Below, one piece after another: positions 1 through 6,908 of a stretch of DNA of 9,128 bases. The notes beneath the pieces were generated by a model that did no database searches, was not told the origin of the DNA, and saw only the letters and a program-made list of their open reading frames with translations. Source of the stretch: an uncultured Micavibrio sp. (GTDB lineage: Bacteria > Pseudomonadota > Alphaproteobacteria > Micavibrionales > UBA1664); NCBI GenBank assembly GCA_913057885.1, contig CAJXOI010000018.1, forward strand, positions 1 to 9,128. The letters run 5' to 3'. The stretch's first letter is position 1. Every line of letters starts with the position of its first letter. The translations under genes were made by a program, and so were the position numbers.

Positions 1-150
1 CAGCTTATGGGTGCCAATGGACGTAAAGACTATGAGGCTCATTTTACCTTTGATCTGATGGCACAAAGAACCCTTAACGTTTATCAAAGCGTTTTGGAAA
101 AAGAGCTGACAACACAGCCCGTGTCGCAGGAACATGCCGTCCCGTCGTGA
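1..150 (+). CDS. C-terminal end of a glycosyltransferase-like protein (partial)
   Basis: An open frame enters from the left edge and ends at a TGA at 148-150, giving 49 residues. The tail has a Gly-Arg-x-x-Tyr stretch, then aromatic and hydrophobic positions (FTFDLMAQ) and a TLNVYQSVLEK helix. This pattern is typical of the closing helix of GT4/GT-B glycosyltransferases, where a Tyr near the end packs back onto the N-terminal domain. The catalytic domains are outside the window, so donor and acceptor sugars cannot be named. The last 77 bases overlap the 3' end of mnmC on the opposite strand. No terminator with a T-tract is visible after the stop. Family assignment rests on a short tail and is tentative; the reading frame itself is likely real. 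Confidence 0.55.
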   Translation, partial: QLMGANGRKDYEAHFTFDLMAQRTLNVYQSVLEKELTTQPVSQEHAVPS

Positions 151-1762
151 TTGCCGTGATTATATCAGCGGCGTAAAGGCTTGAAATTATGCCGTGTGAC
201 CCGTGTGCTGTTGATATGTATATGTTATCCCTTATGCGTCCCACAATCGGAAACCGATCCTTTGATGATGTACGCAGCGCGGCCCATCCACCGATCACAT
301 CGGCATTGCTTAAATCATTGTCTGTCGCAAGGTTATAGCGATTAATATTACCCTCATGATCTTCGTTCCTTACATCTGTGTTTTTATCCCATGGCTGAAA
401 ACTTGACCCAAGGATATGATAGCCATCAGATGTTTGCGGTGTGATATATCCGCCAAAACAAATGTTCTTATCTATGGTTTTTTGTGGTTTGATCCAACTG
501 ACTTGTCCCCGAACTGAGTGTATCGGTATATCATCTTTCAATAGATCTTTGGCGGCATAACCATTAGCGATAACAATAATATCTGCTTCAATATCATCTA
601 AAGACTCAATTAGTGTATTAAGTATCACATGCGATTCCCTTGCAAGGGCGTGGCAGAGTTTTTCCGGAGACAAGCTTGCGCCATCAGGGTACAAAAGATC
701 ACAGCCCTGTCTTTGAATATGGTCGCTGTGCCATCCTAAATTATCGATATATCCTGTAAAGCGACGGTCTTTATCGTCATCAACGCATATATGGTGGCTT
801 CCATGTATCTGAAAGTCTATGTCATCAATTTGGGAAAAAACGCGTAACGCGTTGGCATAGGCTGCGGTGTAATAATCGCTGTGCGGTGTGGGTTTTGCCG
901 TTAGTTTGGGGTTAATCATCCCCAATTTTCCTCCAGATGCTCCGCATGCCAAGGTGTCTCCTTGCTCATATAAAGTGACTTTGATCCCTTCGTGATTAGC
1001 GATGTAGGCCACGGCGCACCCTGCCACCCCCCCGCCAATAATCGCAATTGTTTTGATGTGTGGCGATGGTTGCCGTGATGTCGACCCACAAAAATGTCCT
1101 TTGATCATTTCTCGCTTGCGACCAAAGCCGGTTTCTTTTTGAACATGAAAACCGGATGCTTCGAGTCCTCTACGGACGTCTCCGGCTGCCGTAAAGGTTG
1201 CGAATGTCGTTTTAGAATGTGATAACCGCGCCATATTCTCAAACAGTGTCTCTGCCCACATATCCGGGTTTTTAGCAGGTGTAAAACCATCCAAAAACCA
1301 TGCGTCCACTTGTCCGGTCCATTGAGGGATCACATCATTTATATCCCCAATCCATAATGTTAAGGTCACATTATCATTCAAACGGATATGATGCGGACCC
1401 GGCACGCGAAGGGGGTAAAGCTCAAGAAGCCTTTTGATGTAAGACGATAAATCATCTTGCCATGGCATAAGGGTCTCTATAATTTCATCCTTTGCGAGAG
1501 GATGTTTTTCGACAGAGATAAAATGCAATTTTTGATGTGGCTTTGCCGTTTCTTCAAATAATTTCCATGCACATAGGAAATTAAGCCCCGTTCCAAACCC
1601 TGTTTCGGCAATGGTGAAGTAATCACGGCTATCCCATGCCTTGGGTAAATTATTGCCGTTTAAAAACACATGATGTGTTTCCGCCAGGCCATCGTCGGCA
1701 GAAAAATAAACATCATCATACTGTTCAGATCTTAAAACCATACTATATATTCGTAATGACAT
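74..1762 (-). CDS. mnmC: Bifunctional tRNA mnm5s2U biosynthesis protein MnmC
   Basis: 562 residues with the two fused MnmC domains. Residues 1 to about 225 form the SAM methyltransferase (MnmC2/DUF752), with the DDVYFS...GLAET...FLxGN opening, SAM motif ETGFGTG at 53-59 and LDGFTPAKNPDMW at 157-169. From about 237 onward is the FAD-dependent oxidoreductase (MnmC1), with the dinucleotide fold IIGGGVAG at 241-248 and the closing AHGSHG region. In the known family the oxidase removes the carboxymethyl group of cmnm5(s2)U34 and the methyltransferase then makes mnm5(s2)U34 in tRNA, downstream of MnmE-MnmG, in the cytoplasm. It is shorter than E. coli MnmC (about 668) but has both domains. The start at 1762 has no clear Shine-Dalgarno; ATG at 1741 (residue 8) is an alternative that keeps the conserved opening. 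An intrinsic terminator sits just upstream, and the 3' end overlaps the left-edge gene. Confidence 0.95.
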   Translation of the reverse strand: MSLRIYSMVLRSEQYDDVYFSADDGLAETHHVFLNGNNLPKAWDSRDYFTIAETGFGTGLNFLCAWKLFEETAKPHQKLHFISVEKHPLAKDEIIETLMPWQDDLSSYIKRLLELYPLRVPGPHHIRLNDNVTLTLWIGDINDVIPQWTGQVDAWFLDGFTPAKNPDMWAETLFENMARLSHSKTTFATFTAAGDVRRGLEASGFHVQKETGFGRKREMIKGHFCGSTSRQPSPHIKTIAIIGGGVAGCAVAYIANHEGIKVTLYEQGDTLACGASGGKLGMINPKLTAKPTPHSDYYTAAYANALRVFSQIDDIDFQIHGSHHICVDDDKDRRFTGYIDNLGWHSDHIQRQGCDLLYPDGASLSPEKLCHALARESHVILNTLIESLDDIEADIIVIANGYAAKDLLKDDIPIHSVRGQVSWIKPQKTIDKNICFGGYITPQTSDGYHILGSSFQPWDKNTDVRNEDHEGNINRYNLATDNDLSNADVIGGWAALRTSSKDRFPIVGRIRDNIYISTAHGSHGIISSLYAADIITAITTGRHVPATRAVLSALFPKRFDKR

Positions 1763-1769
1763 GAGACAT

Positions 1770-1807
1770 AAAAAAGAGCCCCGAAATGAAATATATCAAA
1801 TCGGGGC
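1770..1807 (-). terminator. Intrinsic terminator or attenuator directly upstream of mnmC
   Basis: Read on the minus strand, GCCCCGA (1807-1801) pairs perfectly with TCGGGGC (1784-1778) across a 16-base loop. It is followed by TC and then six T residues (1775-1770). The stem can extend through a G-U pair and two A-U pairs after one mismatch. This is the classic rho-independent arrangement on the minus strand; the plus strand has no T-tract after the stem. Its U-tract ends 7 bases before the mnmC ATG at 1762. No minus-strand gene is visible upstream for it to terminate, so it is either an attenuator in the mnmC leader or the end of a short RNA. Confidence 0.7.
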
Positions 1808-1900
1808 CTTTGGGGAAGGAGAATATCAATCTTATATTTGATTGACTTAATATTTTGACGAACACCAATAAAAATTTGTATTTGCCAAATAATAAGTTTG

Positions 1901-1929
1901 GTATTAGACAAGTAAAAAGATAATGTCAA
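1901..1929 (-). promoter_or_regulatory. Possible sigma-70-type promoter for mnmC or its leader RNA
   Basis: On the minus strand a perfect TTGACA (1929-1924) lies 17 bases before TAATAC (1906-1901), a half-match to the -10 consensus. Transcription would start near 1894, giving a leader of about 130 bases that runs through the terminator at 1807-1770 before reaching mnmC. The surrounding DNA is very AT-rich, so chance matches are likely; the perfect -35 and the ideal spacing are the reasons for listing it. Confidence 0.4.
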
Positions 1930-2030
1930 CATAAAAAAGGCCATAAAAACATATTTTTTATTTGCTTTTTTACGAAGTTCTATGGCATAACAGATTACAT
2001 AAAGTTGACGGGAAGAAAAAAGTTAAGTTA

Positions 2031-2036
2031 AAGAGG
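2031..2036 (+). promoter_or_regulatory. Shine-Dalgarno site fixing the TTG start of the regulator
   Basis: AAGAGG ends 7 bases before the TTG at 2044. This is the best ribosome-binding site in the region and is the reason for preferring TTG over the ATG at 2065, which would trim residues just in front of the HTH domain. Confidence 0.6.
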
Positions 2037-2043
2037 TTATAAA

Positions 2044-2730
2044 TTGTCAATAACAACAGCTCAAATGCGTGGCGCCAGAGGCCTTTTAAATTGGAGCCAG
2101 TCCGAACTCTCCAAGCGCACGGGTATATCCACGACATCGATTGGTAATATCGAAGCCGGAAACACGCAGGCCCGTGAATCCACGTTGCGTGTAATTCGTC
2201 AGGCATTTGAAAATGCCGGTATTGAATTTATTGGCTATGAAGGCATGCGCAAGCGTGCTGATTACATTACGAAGCTGAGCGGTTCTGATGGTTTTAGCGA
2301 TTTCTTGGATGATGTTTATTACACTTCAAAAGCGAATGGAACAAAAGAAAACCCGACAAAAGTATTTTTGTCGAATGTGGTGCACTCCAACTGGGAAAAA
2401 TGGATGGGGCCAGAAAAATGGAAAAACCATACTGAGCGCATGACCAAGGATAAAGACGTCATGGATGTTAGGATTATTACAAAAGAGGGTGATAATCATT
2501 TTCCTGCAAGCGAATATTCTCAATACCGCTGGTTTGCCGAAGATGTTTTTAATGAACAATCATTTTATTCCTATCACGACCGTTTAGCATTTTTGAATTT
2601 TTCAAACGATACTGTTGAAATTTTAATTATCAAACAAATGGATTTTGCCGAAGGATACAGAACTTTATTTGAAGCGGCTTGGAAACACGGAACGATTGTC
2701 CCTTCTGAGAGATTGGCGAAGGCATCATGA
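2044..2730 (+). CDS. XRE-family (Cro/CI-type) regulator with a C-terminal effector-like domain
   Basis: 228 residues. Residues about 8-66 form a Cro/CI helix-turn-helix: RGLLNWSQSELSKRTGIS, then TSIGNIEAG, then STLRVIRQAFENAGIEF, the standard five-helix layout. The remaining 160 residues are too long for a simple repressor. Their second half (ITKEGDNHFPASEYSQYRW, then a short beta-rich stretch, then a final helix AEGYRTLFEAAW) resembles the C-terminal part seen on other XRE regulators and likened to TrmB/PLD-like sensor domains. That comparison is from memory, not from a search. The start is TTG, supported by AAGAGG seven bases upstream. The stop overlaps the next gene's start (ATGA at 2727-2730), so the two are probably translationally coupled and co-regulated. 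It probably controls its own unit; ligand and operator are unknown. Confidence 0.85.
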   Translation: MSITTAQMRGARGLLNWSQSELSKRTGISTTSIGNIEAGNTQARESTLRVIRQAFENAGIEFIGYEGMRKRADYITKLSGSDGFSDFLDDVYYTSKANGTKENPTKVFLSNVVHSNWEKWMGPEKWKNHTERMTKDKDVMDVRIITKEGDNHFPASEYSQYRWFAEDVFNEQSFYSYHDRLAFLNFSNDTVEILIIKQMDFAEGYRTLFEAAWKHGTIVPSERLAKAS

Positions 2731-3464
2731 ACCAGATGACAGTAAAAGCAACTCATAAAGACGTCTGGGAACGTCGTTTTGCCTCCGAAGGGCGCCTTTG
2801 GGGTGATGAGGCCAGTTCTCCTGCAAAGTACTTTACAAGAAGTGTTTTGCAAGGTAACGGTGCGCGCATACTTGAAATTGGTGCCGGTTATGGGCGTGAC
2901 AGTAATTGGTTCGCAGAAAACGGGCATAAGGTCACTGCTGTTGACCGCGCGGCAAATGCATTGACTGTTGCAACATCAGACCTTCTGGACAAAATAGGAT
3001 CAAGAGATGTCATATATGTCGCCGCAGACTTCAGAGACGCATCAATTGGTGCAAAATCGCAAGACGCATTTTTTAGCCACCGTGTTCTTCATCTATTAGG
3101 GAATAACGGTGTTGTGGAGGCATTCGCAACCTTGGCCGCGCGTTCCCTGAAAACAGAGGGGCGTCTTCTGGTGACTGCACGAAGCTTTGATGATTTTAAA
3201 CCGCTTCAGATGGACTGGATTGACGAAGCCGCAGGTGTCGCAAAGTATAAAGAAGATGTGGCAGAGCTTGGCGATCGTCGTGGCCAAACACTGTATTTCT
3301 GGAACGAAGAAAAACTTCGTAATCTCTTTGAAAATGACTTTGACGATATCTCAATCGTGAATGGACAAGAAATCGAATCGGTCGGCAATGTTGATGACGA
3401 CGGTCTCCCCATCATGACAAATTACGTTTCGATTTCTGCGAGACGCAAATATACGCCAAGTTAG
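2727..3464 (+). CDS. Class I SAM-dependent methyltransferase (small-molecule type)
   Basis: 245 residues with a Rossmann methyltransferase fold. Motif I is ILEIGAGYGRDSNWFA (48-63), the acidic residue binding the SAM ribose is D73 in VTAVD, a following acidic stretch is VAADFRD (about 97-103), and the motif IV region is DAFFSHRVLHLL (about 113-124). There is no NPPY/DPPY motif, so it is not a typical adenine or N4-cytosine DNA methyltransferase; the HRVLHLL segment is closer to TehB/TPMT-like enzymes acting on small molecules. The N-terminal WERRFASEGRLWGDE...SPAKYF also fits that group, in which an aromatic N-terminal lid covers the substrate. It starts at an ATG overlapping the regulator's stop codon by 4 bases and so belongs to the same unit. 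The substrate cannot be read from the sequence. The protein is soluble, with no signal peptide or membrane segment. Confidence 0.88.
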   Translation: MNQMTVKATHKDVWERRFASEGRLWGDEASSPAKYFTRSVLQGNGARILEIGAGYGRDSNWFAENGHKVTAVDRAANALTVATSDLLDKIGSRDVIYVAADFRDASIGAKSQDAFFSHRVLHLLGNNGVVEAFATLAARSLKTEGRLLVTARSFDDFKPLQMDWIDEAAGVAKYKEDVAELGDRRGQTLYFWNEEKLRNLFENDFDDISIVNGQEIESVGNVDDDGLPIMTNYVSISARRKYTPS

Positions 3465-3536
3465 TTTAACCCTTTCTAAAATACACGAAATCACCTATCT
3501 TTTCTTTTTTAAAGTAATAGAGACGATAGGACAGAT

Positions 3537-5600
3537 ATGACCATTGATTATTCCATTTACGCTGACGATAATTTGCCGTTAAAGGCGCCTGATTTTTCAA
3601 AAATTGATGAGGGGAATTATATCGCCCATGTAAAAGAGGCGATATCTCTTGCCCGCGCGCGCTTTGAAACGGTCAAAAATTCCAATGAAACGCCGACATT
3701 TGCAAACACCATTACCGCTTTGGAAAATTGTGACACGGAATTGGAGCAAGTGTTGGGTGTTTTTTATACATTGCTAAGTGCCGAAAGTACCGATGCAATG
3801 CAGGCCATGGCGCCAGAGATCGGGCCTATGACATCGGAATTATCCAATGATGTCGGGTTGGATCCAAAAATTTTTGCGCGGGTGGATGATTTGTGGCAAC
3901 GCCGCGATGAATTGGGTTTAACTAACGACGAAATGATGGTGTTGGAAAAAACATGGATCGGGTTTGTCCGCAACGGTGCTAAACTTAATGACGCGGATAA
4001 GGAAAAGCTCCGTGAAATTGATGCGGAGCTGCCTAAACTCTCACCCAAATTATCAGATAATGCGCGGCAATCTGCCAACGCTTTTGAAATGGTGATAACG
4101 GATGAAAGTGATTTGGACGGGTTGCCAGACACCGCCATCACCGCCGCCAAGGAAACGGCAGAGGCCAGAGGCCACGACAATGCATGGTGCTTTACATTGG
4201 AATTTCCGTCTTACATTCCCTTTATGACCTATGCTGATAATCGTGATTTGCGCGAAAAACTATGGCGTGGGTTCTCGGCGCGGGCCTATCAGGATGATTT
4301 TGATAATCAGGACAATATCCAAAAAATTGTTGCGCTACGCATCCAGCGGGCGCAGCTGTTGGGCTATGACACTCATGCCGATTATGTTTTGGAGCGCCGC
4401 ATGGCCGAAAATTTTGAGAATGTCGATGCGTTTTTGACCAAGCTTGAGGCATCAGCCCGGCCTGCTGCTGAGGCGGATTTGAAAATGGTGCAGGATTTCG
4501 CCGCAAAGCATGGTTTCGAGGGTGAGCTTAAGCCCTGGGATATTGGTTATTGGTCGGAAAAACTAAAGCAAGCCGAATACGATTTTGATGAGGAACAGCT
4601 TCGTCCTTATTTTTCTGTTGAGGCCGTTTTGAAAGGCGCCTTTGATCATGCGGAAAAATTATTTGGTGTAACTTGTACGCCTGTGACAGGGGTGCCCGTC
4701 TATCACGAGGATGTCACAACATACGAGGTTAAAGATTCCGACGGCAAAGTGCGCGGGTTAATGTATGCGGATTTTCATCCCAGACCAGGAAAACGCCAAG
4801 GTGCATGGCAAGCATCAATCCGTGACCGTGATACCGATACCAATGGCGTTATAGAATTACCGTTGGTGAATATTGTCATGAATTTCACAAAGCCCACTAA
4901 AGATAAACCATCCTTGTTGACTTTTGACGAGGTCGAAACCTTGTTCCATGAATTTGGCCATGCGTTGCATTCCCTTTTGACGGATATTAACCATGGTGCC
5001 ATCAGCGGGACAAGTGTGTATTGGGATTTTGTGGAGCTTCCATCGCAAATGATGGAAAACTGGCTTACCGAGCCGGAGACGCTTAATATATTTGCCCGCC
5101 ATTATGAGACTGGAGAGGCCATTCCAACCGATCTGATTGAGAAATTAAAGGCTGCGCGGAATTTTATGAAAGGGTGGTTTTTGCTTCGTCAAATATCACT
5201 CTGCCGTCTTGATTTGGCGTGGCATACGTTGAACAGTGCCAATGGCATTGATGATGTGTTGTCGTTTGAACGCGAAGCCATTGAGGACTATGTCCTCCTC
5301 CCTTATGAAGGGGGATGTACATCCACATCATTCGGGCATATTTTTGCCGGTGCCTATAGTGCCGGATATTATTCTTATCTTTGGGCGCAGGTTCTGGATG
5401 CCGATGCGTTTGAGGCATTTATGGAATCCGGCCTTTATGACGTTGCAACGGGCATGCGTTTCAGGTCCGAAATTTTGGCAAAGGGTGGTTCACGCCCACC
5501 ATTGGAATTGTATCGGAATTTTCGTGGGCGTGATGCCGATCCGGATGCATTATTGCGGCGTGAGGGATTATTGGATGACAAACCACAAAAAGCGGCGTAA
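3537..5600 (+). CDS. M3-family zinc oligopeptidase (oligopeptidase A / peptidyl-dipeptidase Dcp-like)
   Basis: 687 residues, matching the usual 680-700 of the family. The zinc site is HEFGH at 471-475 with the third ligand E500 in WDFVELPSQMMENW, 29 residues after the first His, the same spacing as thimet oligopeptidase. The C-terminal substrate-binding loop AGAYSAGYYSYLWAQVL and the closing ILAKGGSRPP...FRGRDAD...LLRREGLL are also intact. The rest is helical, as expected for the deep channel that admits only short peptides. Known members degrade peptides of roughly 5-20 residues, including cleaved signal peptides, in the cytoplasm; Dcp types remove C-terminal dipeptides. No signal peptide is seen, so it is probably cytosolic. 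OpdA/PrlC and Dcp cannot be separated with certainty, so no symbol is given. ATG 3537 has an AGGA five bases upstream. The next gene begins 9 bases after the stop. Confidence 0.95.
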   Translation: MTIDYSIYADDNLPLKAPDFSKIDEGNYIAHVKEAISLARARFETVKNSNETPTFANTITALENCDTELEQVLGVFYTLLSAESTDAMQAMAPEIGPMTSELSNDVGLDPKIFARVDDLWQRRDELGLTNDEMMVLEKTWIGFVRNGAKLNDADKEKLREIDAELPKLSPKLSDNARQSANAFEMVITDESDLDGLPDTAITAAKETAEARGHDNAWCFTLEFPSYIPFMTYADNRDLREKLWRGFSARAYQDDFDNQDNIQKIVALRIQRAQLLGYDTHADYVLERRMAENFENVDAFLTKLEASARPAAEADLKMVQDFAAKHGFEGELKPWDIGYWSEKLKQAEYDFDEEQLRPYFSVEAVLKGAFDHAEKLFGVTCTPVTGVPVYHEDVTTYEVKDSDGKVRGLMYADFHPRPGKRQGAWQASIRDRDTDTNGVIELPLVNIVMNFTKPTKDKPSLLTFDEVETLFHEFGHALHSLLTDINHGAISGTSVYWDFVELPSQMMENWLTEPETLNIFARHYETGEAIPTDLIEKLKAARNFMKGWFLLRQISLCRLDLAWHTLNSANGIDDVLSFEREAIEDYVLLPYEGGCTSTSFGHIFAGAYSAGYYSYLWAQVLDADAFEAFMESGLYDVATGMRFRSEILAKGGSRPPLELYRNFRGRDADPDALLRREGLLDDKPQKAA

Positions 5601-5609
5601 CATTTTAAA

Positions 5610-5990
5610 ATGACTTTAGCAACCGACCTTGATGGCGTTTACAGTGTGAACAGCGTGACTGATTATGATGGACCGTTACAAAAAAAGAGTGACGGCCAAA
5701 CTGAAATTATTGACGGTAAAACGCACCGGGTTGATGCTGCTGGATGTGTTTGGAATTCAACCTTTGAATGGATTGATGATGAGAAGACACAAGTAAAAAT
5801 GACATCCGTGGCCGACCCGTCCAATGCTGATGCTGATTTTCTTCTCACCCGTCCGGATGGCACACCGACAAGCGAGGCCGTTACCTATGAAACAACGCTG
5901 AATGTCAAACGCAAGGGTGACAAGGTGCAAATGACGGGGTCCATCAATTACGGTGGGAACACCGTTCTTTTGACAATGCGTAAGGGTTAG
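5610..5990 (+). CDS. Conserved-looking small protein of unknown function
   Basis: 126 residues, not recognised. It begins 9 bases after the M3 peptidase stop on the same strand, so co-transcription is likely, although no clear Shine-Dalgarno precedes the ATG at 5610; translation may depend on coupling to the upstream gene. It has no signal peptide, membrane segment or coiled coil. The pattern is alternating polar and hydrophobic, rich in Thr, Val, Asp and Lys, with turns such as DGKTH, RPDGTPT and NYGGNT. It suggests a small all-beta domain, for example a short barrel or lipocalin-like sheet, but that is inference. There is a single Cys (in AAGCVWN). Codon use resembles the neighbours and no transfer signs are seen. 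The frame ends at TAG 5988-5990, 3 bases from the stop of the convergent ctlX. It is likely real given length, position and composition. Confidence 0.75.
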   Translation: MTLATDLDGVYSVNSVTDYDGPLQKKSDGQTEIIDGKTHRVDAAGCVWNSTFEWIDDEKTQVKMTSVADPSNADADFLLTRPDGTPTSEAVTYETTLNVKRKGDKVQMTGSINYGGNTVLLTMRKG

Positions 5991-5993
5991 GGC

Positions 5994-6908
5994 CTAAAAC
6001 AATTCCTGCAACATGCACCGCGCCGCGCCGCCGCCATAATGTTGAATGGTGGGCAGGGCAGGGGTAATAAACCGATCAACATATTTTAAATAATGATCCC
6101 GTTGTGCATCGGTTAATGAGTCATAACCGGATTGTGACATGACGATCATGGGTTTGTCATCTTCGCCTTTGACCTCAAGGGCATTACCCGCAAAGGCGCG
6201 CACCTGATCCATTGATAGTTCAATCACATCGCGTGCCGCACTGAGGGAATCCATTACCTTTCTGCGATATTCAGGCAGGATAGAATCGGCGCAAATTCCA
6301 ACAAATTCCGTTCCCAAATGCATCATCACATCGGAATGATAAATCGGGTCGCCCGTGTGTGAGGCGGTTTCGAATAAAAACGGCTCATACCCCATCAGGT
6401 CGCACCATTTTTGCGCAAGGTCGCGATCCGTCCGTGCAGAGAAAGTGCCATAGGCGCGTTTATTGGGGCGATCAAGAATAAGAGAGCTAAGACCCTCAAG
6501 GCACTTATTGTCGGCCTCGTAATGCCCCCAATCATGCGCGATGTCATAATGACGCGAGAGGGTGGCAATAATGTCAGGTGTTTTTTCCGCAGCGCGGTTT
6601 TCCGTTAACATCGGATAGATAAATAATTTTCGTCCCTCATGCACGGAAAACCAATTGGGGAATATATGGTCGGGGCACCCCTCGATCCCTTTGGCAACCG
6701 TCACATGAACACCGTTCTCAACGAGAAGGTTCACAAAGGAACGAAATTCCGCTATAGCTCGTTTGAGAACGACTTGCGCATCTTCGTCATCATTGATTTG
6801 GTAGGGGTTCGATGGCGCAGTTGAGTGATTGAAATAAAAAGCGGCCGGTTCGATCATAAAAAGATGGCGGGTCGTTTGAGAAACGGACTGCGATGCAGAA
6901 AAAGACAT
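5994..6908 (-). CDS. ctlX: CtlX-like citrulline hydrolase / arginine deiminase-related protein
   Basis: 304 residues of the guanidine-modifying (amidinotransferase/deiminase) superfamily. Landmarks in order are the opening strand TTRHLFMIEPAAFYFN with the family's LMI-P pattern, D80 in PDHIFPNWFSVHEG, E138 in CLEGLSSLILDR, FSARTD at 156-161, H191 in PIYHSDVMM and C298 in GGGAARCML near the C-terminus. This gives the Glu/Asp-His-Cys set expected for a covalent thiouronium-type mechanism. CtlX of Francisella hydrolyses citrulline to ornithine; the same fold also contains arginine and dimethylarginine hydrolases, so the exact substrate is inferred. It is cytoplasmic. ATG 6908 is preferred because the next Met (18) would remove part of the first conserved strand; AAAAGG lies 11 bases upstream. 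Its first 16 bases overlap the start of lpxR on the other strand, so its promoter must lie within lpxR coding DNA. Confidence 0.88.
   Translation of the reverse strand: MSFSASQSVSQTTRHLFMIEPAAFYFNHSTAPSNPYQINDDEDAQVVLKRAIAEFRSFVNLLVENGVHVTVAKGIEGCPDHIFPNWFSVHEGRKLFIYPMLTENRAAEKTPDIIATLSRHYDIAHDWGHYEADNKCLEGLSSLILDRPNKRAYGTFSARTDRDLAQKWCDLMGYEPFLFETASHTGDPIYHSDVMMHLGTEFVGICADSILPEYRRKVMDSLSAARDVIELSMDQVRAFAGNALEVKGEDDKPMIVMSQSGYDSLTDAQRDHYLKYVDRFITPALPTIQHYGGGAARCMLQELF

Larger units (their letters stand above)
1763..2043. other. AT-rich divergent intergenic region between mnmC and the XRE regulator
   Basis: This stretch separates mnmC (minus) from the regulator gene (plus) and carries no convincing gene. 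It contains the mnmC-side terminator and possible promoter described separately, a small hairpin TCAATC/GATTGA at 1826-1845 with an 8-base loop, several A and T runs, and a 9-base palindrome TATGGCATA at 1981-1989. A TTGACG at 2005-2010 could be a -35 for the plus-strand unit, but the -10 position (TTAAAG) is poor. Open frames crossing it lack ribosome-binding sites and have low-complexity, hydrophobic translations. Confidence 0.6.

Noticed and set aside
1732..1944. Minus-strand open frame of 70 codons across the mnmC leader
   Set aside because: It has no Shine-Dalgarno, starts upstream of the likely promoter, runs through the terminator hairpin and into mnmC in another frame, and its translation is low-complexity and Ile/Phe-rich.
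1970..2206. Minus-strand open frame of 78 codons opposite the regulator start
   Set aside because: It is antisense to the well-supported HTH coding sequence, and the translation shows no recognisable motif.
2044..3464. Regulator and methyltransferase as a restriction-modification system with a C-protein
   Set aside because: The methyltransferase has no NPPY/DPPY or cytosine-C5 motif, and no endonuclease gene is adjacent.
3477..3482. TAAAAT as a -10 element for the M3 peptidase
   Set aside because: No acceptable -35 hexamer lies 16-18 bases upstream.
3465..3536. Terminator between the methyltransferase and the M3 peptidase
   Set aside because: The T-rich run at 3500-3510 is not preceded by a stable GC stem; only a 4-bp GTTA/TAAC pairing is available.
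6829..6860. TTGAAA with CATAAA as the lpxR promoter
   Set aside because: The spacing is about 20 bases, too long for a confident call.
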